Source: JBGPEQ01 sp050180895
GTDB lineage: Bacteria; Pseudomonadota; Alphaproteobacteria; Dongiales; Dongiaceae
NCBI GenBank assembly: GCA_050180895.1
Contig: JBFXDS010000006.1
Location: 62,001 to 126,000, forward strand
Direction of reading: 5' to 3'
DNA: 64,000 bases
The notes beneath the pieces are model-generated. The model saw nothing but the letters and a program-made list of their open reading frames with translations. It was not told where the DNA came from and ran no database searches. Positions 7,591 to 14,120 of the stretch are shown piece by piece; within the stretch, counting starts at the first letter, position 1, and the number at the start of each line of letters is the position of its first letter. The position numbers and the translations under genes are program-made.

Positions 7591-8219
7591 TTGCTCGCCC
7601 GGGGTCGCGCGCGTTCGGTCTTCTTGGCCTCCCCCGCCTCACCGGGATCATCCGCCCTAAGTTTGAACCCGGACTCTCCGGGATCCGCCAAGAGCACCTC
7701 TACGCGCGCCCGCGGAAGCACAGTCAACAGACTCTCCCGAGTTTCTTCCCAACCCGAGACAAACCAACCCCCGAGCGTGGTGCCAGAGATGACAATACGG
7801 TGTTTAGTACCGCGCAAGACGTCTTGCCAAAATCTGGCCCGCTCAGACTGGCGACCCTTGCGATTGGGCTTTGCGTCAGCAATTCCAAGCAAGCGAAATC
7901 GCTGAGCTGTTTCATACCATTCGCCTGCCGAATAGAAGATTGATGCGAGGGTGACCGAAACGCTCAACAGAAGCGGGCCGATCGCGTTTGCTACGGCAGC
8001 GATATCCCTCAGTCCGGGGCGGTTCGGCCAGACTGTTTCGATCGGCATCGCTGCCAAAAGAACAAGGATCGCAGAGACAACTGCCGTCCAAACAGTCCAG
8101 CGGCGGAAAACTCGGATCGTTTTGACGTCACCCCTTACAACGCCCCAATAGAACACCACTCCACCGGCCACCATCAATGCGACCGCGAAACCCGGTGCCC
8201 ACCACGTTGTCGTGGGCAC
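7575..8219 (-). CDS. Membrane protein with partial PLD-like sensor domain
   Basis: A 214-residue frame. Hydrophobic segments at about 7-27, 39-58 and 73-95 give two or three transmembrane helices, followed by a cytosolic linker (residues 100-125) and the start of a soluble domain: RIVISGTTLGGWF, a helix, then RVEVLLADP near residues 170-178. That strand-helix-strand pattern resembles the inactive PLD-like domains found behind membrane anchors in bacterial signalling and conflict proteins; this is a pattern judgement. The last 30 residues turn into a charged, low-complexity tail and end at 7575, while the missing half of the fold appears in the overlapping frame 7273-7590. The start lies 4 nt after the Nudix stop, so it belongs to the same operon. 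Confidence 0.6.
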   Translation of the reverse strand: MPTTTWWAPGFAVALMVAGGVVFYWGVVRGDVKTIRVFRRWTVWTAVVSAILVLLAAMPIETVWPNRPGLRDIAAVANAIGPLLLSVSVTLASIFYSAGEWYETAQRFRLLGIADAKPNRKGRQSERARFWQDVLRGTKHRIVISGTTLGGWFVSGWEETRESLLTVLPRARVEVLLADPGESGFKLRADDPGEAGEAKKTERARPRASKCING

Positions 8220-8223
8220 CGAC

Positions 8224-8643
8224 TTACGCCCACTGCATCTTGCGCAGCACTCTCTCGACTGTGGGCGTTACCTCGCTCTGCGCGACTAGAGCCTGAACCT
8301 CGTCCCTCGTGAAAAAGCGTGCGGCCGACAGGTCGGAACCGGGCCGCAGATCACCAGCTTTGTATGTTGCCCTGCAATACACGACAACCCGATGTTCGTC
8401 AGGCGGTACGACGATCTCCTGCACATCGATAACGCCTTGAAGCTCGATTTCGATTCCGGTTTCCTCCTGGATTTCGCGCGTAGCGGCTTGCTCAAAGTTC
8501 TCGAGAAACCGCACGCCACCGCCTGGGACGATCCATTTTCCGCGAAACGGCTCCTTGGCGCGTTCGCCGAGCAGCAGTCGGCCGCCATCTTCCACGAGGA
8601 CGGCGCAACCGAGACGCGGACTCCTAACTCGCTCGGTTTGCAT
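8224..8643 (-). CDS. Nudix hydrolase, first gene of the island operon
   Basis: A 139-residue hydrolase of nucleoside diphosphates linked to another moiety. The Nudix box Gx5Ex7REUxEExGU is complete at residues 42-64 (Glu48, Arg56-Glu57, Glu60-Glu61, Gly63). The segment before it, ERAKEPFRGKWIVPGGG, resembles the MutT/ADP-ribose-type subgroup. ATG 8643 was chosen because GGAG lies 6 nt upstream; longer in-frame starts (ATG 8676, TTG 8706) lack this spacing. Four nt separate its stop from the membrane-protein start. A 16-nt sequence 18 nt upstream of the start is repeated at the start of the divergent MraZ-like gene. Substrate unknown. Confidence 0.85.
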   Translation of the reverse strand: MQTERVRSPRLGCAVLVEDGGRLLLGERAKEPFRGKWIVPGGGVRFLENFEQAATREIQEETGIEIELQGVIDVQEIVVPPDEHRVVVYCRATYKAGDLRPGSDLSAARFFTRDEVQALVAQSEVTPTVERVLRKMQWA

Positions 8644-8660
8644 CGCGATCTCCATATTAT

Positions 8661-8676
8661 GGGCATATTTCTCCAT
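8661..8676. promoter_or_regulatory. Direct repeat copy 1 upstream of the Nudix operon
   Basis: GGGCATATTTCTCCAT, identical at 15 of 16 positions to GGGCATATTCCTCCAT at 8796-8811, 135 bp away in the same orientation. The two copies bracket the divergent promoter region, so they are candidate operator sites. Function inferred from placement only. Confidence 0.4.
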
Positions 8677-8795
8677 TACCCTACTAGATATTGATGATCC
8701 CTTCAAGAAACAAGGCTGCTGATTTTCCGAATTTTTTCTGGGATCATCGGGCTAACGTCACATGTAGAAGCGCGGTCAGCTTTCCTCCAGATTGC

Positions 8796-8811
8796 GGGCA
8801 TATTCCTCCAT
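8796..8811. promoter_or_regulatory. Direct repeat copy 2 at the start of the MraZ-like gene
   Basis: GGGCATATTCCTCCAT, the partner of 8661-8676. It overlaps the first bases of the MraZ-like ATG at 8810. On the minus strand it begins an 11-codon frame (8776-8811) that echoes the sequence upstream of the Nudix start, so the repeat may come from a small duplication. Confidence 0.4.
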
Positions 8812-9313
8812 GTCTAGGTCTCCAGAGACGTGGGTTGATCCGGATGGTGCCGTCTATGCCGAGCTAATCGATCTTCAGCCAGGCGATGACGGTGCTAGGG
8901 TTCAGATTCCGACTCGCGGACGCGCCTGCGTACGATGGCTTAAGGACGCGGCGAGTGGTCCAGCCCTTGTGGAAATTGCGGACCCTGGATGCGTTCGGTT
9001 GCTCAGCTGGAAGCCATACGGCGAGACAGTGGCTGCCCGACTGCGCGAGCTTCGCGCACCATCAGAAGAGCACCTGGATGAGCTTCTAGGGCTAACGGAG
9101 CGATATCGCAGAGTAACTGTCGAAAGGAGCGGGCGCTTTCCTGTACATGAGCGCGAGCAGTTTCACCTTGGCCTGGGCCCTTCCTCGGGCTGGATGGCGC
9201 TGCTGGTATGCATGCCGGACCGTGTTGAGCTGTGGAGCGAGGAGTATCGGCGACGGTGGCGCGCGCGAACACGGTTCCGCGCCCCGTGGTCTGACGAAGC
9301 TCCTCAAGGATAG
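8810..9313 (+). CDS. MraZ/AbrB-like double beta-barrel protein, divergent from Nudix operon
   Basis: A 167-residue protein with two consecutive swapped-hairpin-like units: ARVQIPTRGRACVRWLKD followed by VRLLSWKPY, and SGRFPVHEREQFHLGLG followed by MPDRVELWSEEYRRRW. The second unit is very close in pattern to the C-terminal half of MraZ (GR-x-LP, then ELW and an aromatic/basic helix), so this is likely a DNA-binding SpoVT/AbrB-fold regulator, though it is not in an mra/dcw cluster. The ATG at 8810 has no clear ribosome-binding site; a TTG at 8792 is an alternative. It is in the low-GC island (line 9061-9120 counted at 50% G+C). Divergent placement suggests it controls the Nudix operon and itself. 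Confidence 0.6.
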   Translation: MSRSPETWVDPDGAVYAELIDLQPGDDGARVQIPTRGRACVRWLKDAASGPALVEIADPGCVRLLSWKPYGETVAARLRELRAPSEEHLDELLGLTERYRRVTVERSGRFPVHEREQFHLGLGPSSGWMALLVCMPDRVELWSEEYRRRWRARTRFRAPWSDEAPQG

Positions 9314-9758
9314 ACAGATTTTCGCCAGCGTGGAGCTTGATCTTTTATTCTGGCGTTCCCAGATTGTTTCTATTCTGCGGACCCTGCCGCAGGTCGATTT
9401 TTGACATCGTGTATCAGACTGCCCGCAACGGCCTCCGGATAGCCGCCAAAACCCCCTGCGATGTCGGCGAGCGGCGCTCGCCCAACGAACGTCGGACAAG
9501 GCCCGATATTGAGGGCGAGCGCCGCTCGCCCCTACGATTCCGCCGGCAATCCCCGCTTGGCATGGGGTCCTTCGTTCATTCTTCATGACCGGTGTAGGGG
9601 CGGCCCCATCCCCGCTTTCGCAGGGACAAGCGTGGCCGGCCGGCAACCGCGCCGTCGCGCGGAAGCAGGACACCCACACGGGGGCACCCGTACAACCCAA
9701 CGACAGCCCGCCGTTCCCCGCTGGGCATGGGGTCCATCGCTCAGATTCGCGCAAGCCC
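9314..9758. other. Repeat mosaic without a gene
   Basis: A 445-bp region at the right edge of the low-GC island. It contains a complete paired palindrome (9466-9536), two near-copies of CCCCGCTTGGCATGGGGTCC (9549-9575 and 9713-9738) and a GGGGCGGCCCCATCCCCGC segment near 9598-9620. All frames through it are low-complexity. It may mark the junction of the inserted island with the conserved backbone. Confidence 0.5.
9466..9536. repeat. Paired palindromic repeat, complete copy
   Basis: Left unit GGCGAGCGGCGCTCGCC at 9466-9482, 30-nt spacer, right unit GGGCGAGCGCCGCTCGCCC at 9513-9531 followed by CCTAC. The right unit is identical over 23 nt to 52-74. The arrangement matches the truncated pair at the left end of the window. 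Confidence 0.75.
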
Positions 9759-10118
9759 TCACCCCCGCCCCTCGCCGAGGGCCTCCAGTAGCTGGTCGAT
9801 GGTGGCCTCGCTTAGGCCGCCGATCGATTCGGCCAAGCGGTTGGCCAGTTCGGTGGCCTTGGGCGAGAGACCGGCAGTGTCGACGACGATGCGGGGGTGG
9901 GAGAGCTCGGCCAGGCGGCGCAGCTCGTCGACGTCGTCCCAGGCCAAGTTGAAGTAGGCGGAGATCTGCTGGACGAAGCCGGAGGAGGGGCGGCTGCGGT
10001 TGCCGTGCTCGAGCGCGCTGAGATAAGCCGCGGAAACGCCGAGGGCGGCGGCCATGTCCTTGAGCCGCAGGCCGCGGGCGGCCCGCAGCTCGCGCAGGCG
10101 GCGGCCGAAGGGGGTCAT
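9759..10118 (-). CDS. XRE-family helix-turn-helix regulator
   Basis: A 119-residue protein with an N-terminal Cro/C1-type HTH: FGRRLRELRAARGLRLKDMA, AALGVSAAYLSALEHG with recognition helix around residues 28-42. The C-terminal half (residues 70-119) is helical and probably serves oligomerisation. In many alphaproteobacteria an XRE gene follows smr near this chromosomal position, so it belongs to the conserved backbone rather than to the island. ATG 10118 overlaps the stop of the GFA-domain gene (ATGA), so the two are translationally coupled. Target genes unknown. Confidence 0.85.
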   Translation of the reverse strand: MTPFGRRLRELRAARGLRLKDMAAALGVSAAYLSALEHGNRSRPSSGFVQQISAYFNLAWDDVDELRRLAELSHPRIVVDTAGLSPKATELANRLAESIGGLSEATIDQLLEALGEGRG

Positions 10119-10603
10119 TTCTCGTAGAGCCCCCGCGTCTTGTGCCAGTCGGCGATGGACTGGTCGGGATAGTCGGCGAACCTGCGGTTGCTCTTGCCGC
10201 CGGGCACCGCCACCCAGCCCGCCTTCGAATCCAGCATGATATGAGCCAGCTCCTTCGGCTTGGGCAGGGGCGTGTCGATGGCCGAGGCATGCGGGTAGAC
10301 CCATTTCGGCCAGCGCGGATCGGAGATGAAGAGGGCGCTGCCGCAGCGTTTGCAGAAATGCCGGCGCGCCGGGCTGTGCACGGTCTTGCCGTCCTCCGGC
10401 AGCTTGGCGCGGTAGTAGGCGAGGTGCTTGCGTCCCGTCACCGTCAGCGTCCGGGCCTCGCCCATGATGTTGATGGCGTAGCCCCCGCCGCCGGCGGTCT
10501 TGCGGCAGATCGAGCAGTAGCAGTGCATGTAGGGCTGCGGCGTGTGCGACTTCACCGTGAACGTGACGGCGCCGCAATGGCAGGACCCTTCGAGCGTGCG
10601 CAT
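10115..10603 (-). CDS. GFA/CENP-V-domain zinc protein
   Basis: A 162-residue protein of the GFA family (named after glutathione-dependent formaldehyde-activating enzyme, though many members have no proven activity). The zinc ligands are visible as CHCG (about residue 8), CYCSICRKT (about residues 27-35) and FCKRCGS further on, all with the family's spacing. ATG 10603 gives the usual N-terminus that runs straight into the GSCHCGAVTF motif. It sits between smr and the XRE regulator and overlaps the latter by 4 nt; since neighbours usually lack it, it may be an insertion into the conserved order. Substrate unknown. Confidence 0.85.
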   Translation of the reverse strand: MRTLEGSCHCGAVTFTVKSHTPQPYMHCYCSICRKTAGGGGYAINIMGEARTLTVTGRKHLAYYRAKLPEDGKTVHSPARRHFCKRCGSALFISDPRWPKWVYPHASAIDTPLPKPKELAHIMLDSKAGWVAVPGGKSNRRFADYPDQSIADWHKTRGLYEK

Positions 10604-10634
10604 GGCTGGCCTCCTCCTTGGTGGCGGCATGGTG

Positions 10635-11183
10635 TCACTCCTCCCGCCGCCGCTTCAACAGCACGTAGAGCGCGCCCGTGCCGCCATGGCGCGGCTGGGC
10701 ATGGGCGATGGCGAGCACGCGGGCGCGATTCGGCGCCTCGTTCAGCCAGCGCGGCACCATCTCCCGCAGGATGCCCGACTCCGGGCGCCAGGCGCCCTTG
10801 CCGGTGATGACGAGCACGCAGCGCCGGCCGGCGCGGGCGGAGAGGGCGAGGAAGCCGTCGAGCTGCCGGTGCGCCTCCTCCTGGGTCAGGCCGTGCAGGT
10901 CGAGCATGGCCTCGATCGCCAGCTGCCCGCGCTTCAGCCGTTCGGCCAGGCGCTTGTCGACGCCGGCGAAGCGGCCGGGCGCCAGTTCCGGCGGCTTGGG
11001 CGCCGGGAGAGGCGGCGCTGGCGGCGGCAGGGCTGGCTTCGCCCGAGTCGGTGGCGACGGTTCGGCGGCCGGCGGCTCCGAGGCGGCCTTCTTCGCGGCG
11101 GGGCGTATCCGCTTGAGGGGCTTGGCGTCGCGCATGGCGGCCTGCCACAGCGCCAGCTCCTCAGGACTCGGCCGTTTCGCCAT
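10635..11183 (-). CDS. Smr-domain protein
   Basis: A 182-residue protein with a proline/alanine-rich, basic N-terminal half (residues 1-75) and a C-terminal Smr domain, the nuclease-like domain of MutS2. Motifs visible are LDLHG at 94-98, the VLVITGKG strand-loop, and HGGTGALYVLLKR at the end. Stand-alone Smr proteins act on branched nucleic acids or in ribosome rescue; which applies here is unknown. Its start overlaps the end of lutC by 23 nt. In alphaproteobacteria smr normally follows mltA directly; here lutABC stand between them. Confidence 0.9.
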   Translation of the reverse strand: MAKRPSPEELALWQAAMRDAKPLKRIRPAAKKAASEPPAAEPSPPTRAKPALPPPAPPLPAPKPPELAPGRFAGVDKRLAERLKRGQLAIEAMLDLHGLTQEEAHRQLDGFLALSARAGRRCVLVITGKGAWRPESGILREMVPRWLNEAPNRARVLAIAHAQPRHGGTGALYVLLKRRREE

Positions 11184-11853
11184 CGACCAGGATGATGTGC
11201 AGGCGGCGCGGACCGTGGGCGCCCATCTGCAGCGTCTGCTCGATGTCGGCGCTGCGCGACGGGCCGGTGATCAGGTTGACCGTGCGCGGCATCTGCCCGG
11301 CGCCGTAGCGCCGGCGCAGCGCCGCCCAGGCCTCCTCCATGCCGCCGACGACCTGCCCGGCCCTGAGCAGCACGATATGGGTCTCCGGCAGGAAGTTGAG
11401 GGTGGTCGGTCGCGCCGGGCCGGAGGTCAGCACCAGCGTGCCGGTCTCGGCGATGCCGGCCAGCGCCGGCGTCAGCGAGACTTCGTCGCTGCCGTCGCTC
11501 GGCCCGGTCGCGACCTCCAGCAGCGGCCGCGTCGACCAGGGCAGGTCGACCACCGCCGGATCGGGCGCCAGCCGCAGCCGGGCCGGCAGGTTCTCGCGGG
11601 CGAGATACTCCGCCACCGCCGCCGGCACGGCCGCATCGTCGGCCACCCGCGCCACGGTGCAGGCCGCCTCCTGCGCCATCGCCGCGAACAGCTCGACGCG
11701 CGCCGCCGGCGCCAGCTGGCCGCGCGTCGGGATCGGGCCCAGGGGCGGCGACGCCAGCCGCGCCTCGATCTCGGCCTGGCGCTCGGGCGGCGTCGTCTCC
11801 CGCTTCAGCGACCGCTTGACGGCGCCGAGCACCCGGGCCCGCGCGTCGCTCAT
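11161..11853 (-). CDS. lutC: Lactate utilisation protein LutC
   Basis: A 230-residue protein of the LUD domain family, third component of the LutABC (LldEFG) iron-sulfur L-lactate oxidation complex in the cytosol or at the membrane. The LUD core is visible as SLTPALAGIAETGTLVLTSG, then the HIVLLRAGQVVGGMEEAW segment, and the closing NLITGPSRSADIEQ motif that is diagnostic of the family. ATG 11853 overlaps the lutB stop (ATGA). Its own end overlaps smr. The role in lactate use is inferred from the family; no lactate permease or regulator is adjacent. Confidence 0.9.
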   Translation of the reverse strand: MSDARARVLGAVKRSLKRETTPPERQAEIEARLASPPLGPIPTRGQLAPAARVELFAAMAQEAACTVARVADDAAVPAAVAEYLARENLPARLRLAPDPAVVDLPWSTRPLLEVATGPSDGSDEVSLTPALAGIAETGTLVLTSGPARPTTLNFLPETHIVLLRAGQVVGGMEEAWAALRRRYGAGQMPRTVNLITGPSRSADIEQTLQMGAHGPRRLHIILVDGETAES

Positions 11854-13271
11854 CGCCGCGCGCGCTCCGCCCAGAGCTGCTGGAAGGTCCGCCCCTCGGG
11901 CGCGGGCATATCGCGATGGGCGGTCCAGCCGGCGGCGAGGGGCAGGCGCGACATCCGTCCGGCACGGCCGGCGCGCGCCTTCAGCACCCTGGCGCCGAGG
12001 CCCGCCGCCAGCCGGTAGAGCGCCGGCCGCCGGGCGACGAAGGCCCAGGCGCGCAGCGCCCAGCGCGCGGCGGGCGGCGAGAGGTGGCGGCTGAATTCCC
12101 GCTCGCGCCAGTGCCGCATCATCTTCGGCAGCGGGATGCGCATGGGGCAGACGCTCTCGCAGCGGCCGCAGAAGGTGGAGGCGTTCGGCAGGTGCCCGGC
12201 TTCCTCGACGCCGATCAGGCTCGGCGTCAGTACCGCGCCAATGGGGCCAGAGTAGACCCAGCCATAGGCGTGGCCGCCGACAGCCTGGTAGACCGGGCAG
12301 TGATTGAGGCAGGCACCGCAGCGGATGCAGCGCAGCGCCTCGCGGAACTCGTTGCCGAGCATGCGGCTGCGGCCGTTGTCGAGCAGCACGACATGGTACT
12401 GCTCGGGGCCGTCGACATCCTCGGGCCGCCGCGGCCCGGTTGAGATCGTCGTGTAGACCGACATCTCCTGGCCCGTCGCCGAGCGGGCGAGCACGCGCAG
12501 GATGGTCGCCGCATCCTCCAGGGTCGGCACCACCTTCTCCAGCGAGGCCAGCACGATATGGATCTTCGGCAGGGTCTGCGTCAGGTCGCCGTTGCCCTCG
12601 TTGGTGACGATGATGCTGCTGCCGGTCTCCGCCACCAGGAAATTGGCGCCGGTGATGCCGACGTCGGCGGCGAGGAAGCGGCTGCGCAGCCGCGCCCGCG
12701 CTTCGGCGAGCAGCTCCGGCGGGTCGTCCAGCGAGCGCTTCGGATCGAGATCGGCATGCGCGCCGCGAAAGGCGTCGGCCACCTGCTCCTTGTTGAGGTG
12801 GATGGCCGGCGCGATGATGTGGCTCGGCGGCTCGCGGCGGAGCTGGATGATGTATTCGCCGAGGTCGGTCTCGACCGGCGTGACGGCGTTGGCTTCGAGG
12901 AACGAATTCAGATCGATCTCCTCGCCGATCATGGTCTTGCCGCGCGTCACCAGCTTCGCGTCCACCGAGCGGCAGATGCGCAGGATCGCCTGCCGCGCGG
13001 CCTCGGCGTCCTCGCACCAATGCACCTGCCCGCCGGCCGCGACGACCTTGCTCTCGAAGCGCTCGAGATAGACGTCGAGATTGTCGAGCACATGGTTCTT
13101 GATGTCGCGCGCCCGGTCGCGCAGCGCCTCGAACTCCGGCAGCCGCGCCGCCGCGGCCGCGCGCCGCTCGACGAAGTTCTTCTTCACCAGGACGAGCGCG
13201 CGCTGCAGCTGCGCGTCGCCGAGCGCGCGATGGGCATTGTCCTTGAAGCCGCGGCTCGTCGCGTGCTGCAT
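11850..13271 (-). CDS. lutB: Lactate utilisation iron-sulfur protein LutB
   Basis: A 473-residue protein with an N-terminal LUD domain (about residues 60-300, including RGKTMIGEEIDLN and GITGANFLVAETGSSIIVTNEGNGDL) and a C-terminal dicluster ferredoxin part. Ligand cysteines are seen at 315, 318, 321, 325 (CIRCGACLNHCP) and 368, 371, 375 (CGRCESVCP), enough for two [4Fe-4S] clusters together with the preceding residues. The last 80 residues are arginine-rich and variable, as in homologues. It couples lactate oxidation to electron transfer with LutA and LutC. It starts at ATG 13271, overlapping lutA by one base. Confidence 0.93.
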   Translation of the reverse strand: MQHATSRGFKDNAHRALGDAQLQRALVLVKKNFVERRAAAAARLPEFEALRDRARDIKNHVLDNLDVYLERFESKVVAAGGQVHWCEDAEAARQAILRICRSVDAKLVTRGKTMIGEEIDLNSFLEANAVTPVETDLGEYIIQLRREPPSHIIAPAIHLNKEQVADAFRGAHADLDPKRSLDDPPELLAEARARLRSRFLAADVGITGANFLVAETGSSIIVTNEGNGDLTQTLPKIHIVLASLEKVVPTLEDAATILRVLARSATGQEMSVYTTISTGPRRPEDVDGPEQYHVVLLDNGRSRMLGNEFREALRCIRCGACLNHCPVYQAVGGHAYGWVYSGPIGAVLTPSLIGVEEAGHLPNASTFCGRCESVCPMRIPLPKMMRHWREREFSRHLSPPAARWALRAWAFVARRPALYRLAAGLGARVLKARAGRAGRMSRLPLAAGWTAHRDMPAPEGRTFQQLWAERARR

Positions 13272-14041
13272 CAGCCGCCCGTCGGCGCGCCGATCGGCGC
13301 CGTGTCGGTCATGCCCGCGAGCACTTCCGCGACGTGGCGCGCGGCGACGGGCCGCCCCTCGCGCGTCAGCTTGCCGGCCATGTTGAGCAGGCAGCCGAGA
13401 TCGCCGGCGAGCAGCGTGCCGGCGCCGGTGGCGGCGATGTCGGCCGTCTTCTCGCTGACGATCTTGTCGGAGATCTCCGGATACTTGACGCAGAAGGTGC
13501 CGCCGAAGCCGCAGCAGATTTCGGCCCCTGGCAACTCTTTGAGGCGCAGGCCTTCGACCGTCGCCAGCAGCTTGCGCGGCTGCTGCTTCACGCCGAGCTC
13601 GCGCAGCCCCGAGCAGGAATCGTGATAGGTCACCGTGCCCTCGAAACGCGCCGCGACCCGCGACATCCCCCGGACATCCGTGAGGAAGGACACCAGCTCG
13701 TAGGTCCGCGCGGCCAACGCCCGGGCGCGGGCCTGCATCGTCGGGTCATCATCGAACAGCGCCGGATAGTGCTCGCGGAGCATGCCGGCGCAGGAGCCGC
13801 TCGGCGCCACCACATAGTCGAACGGCTCGAACGCCGCGATCGCCTGGGCGGCGATCGCCCGCGCGTCGCCGCGGTCGCCGGAGTTGTAGGCCGGCTGGCC
13901 GCAGCAGGTCTGCGCGCGCGGCACCGCGACGACGCAGCCGGCGTCCTCGAGCAGCTTCACCGCGGCGAAGCCGACGGTGGGGCGGAACAGATCGACGAGG
14001 CAGGTGACGAACAGGCCGACCCGGACAGGCGTCTCGTTCAT
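13271..14041 (-). CDS. lutA: Lactate utilisation protein LutA
   Basis: A 256-residue protein made of two CCG domains, the cysteine-rich modules that bind a non-cubane iron-sulfur cluster in heterodisulfide-reductase-like proteins. The first is around TCCGQPAYNSGD, the second around EICCGFGGTFCVKYPEIS; a further DSCSGLRELG segment contributes ligands. The N-terminus VGLFVTCLVDLFRP is typical of LutA. First gene of the lutABC cassette; the upstream gap to mltA is 79 bp and should contain its promoter. The function in lactate (or related 2-hydroxyacid) oxidation follows the family. Confidence 0.93.
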   Translation of the reverse strand: MNETPVRVGLFVTCLVDLFRPTVGFAAVKLLEDAGCVVAVPRAQTCCGQPAYNSGDRGDARAIAAQAIAAFEPFDYVVAPSGSCAGMLREHYPALFDDDPTMQARARALAARTYELVSFLTDVRGMSRVAARFEGTVTYHDSCSGLRELGVKQQPRKLLATVEGLRLKELPGAEICCGFGGTFCVKYPEISDKIVSEKTADIAATGAGTLLAGDLGCLLNMAGKLTREGRPVAARHVAEVLAGMTDTAPIGAPTGG

Positions 14042-14120
14042 GACGGCAGACGACATGCGTGGCGTTACTGGACTCGCGGCGAGCATGGGGGCTGGCCCGG
14101 CCTTTGGCAAGCCGAGGCGG

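Noticed and set aside
8776..8811. Eleven-codon frame MEEYARNLEES as a leader peptide
   Set aside because: Too short to support, and explained by the duplicated 16-mer; kept only as a remark in the repeat entry.
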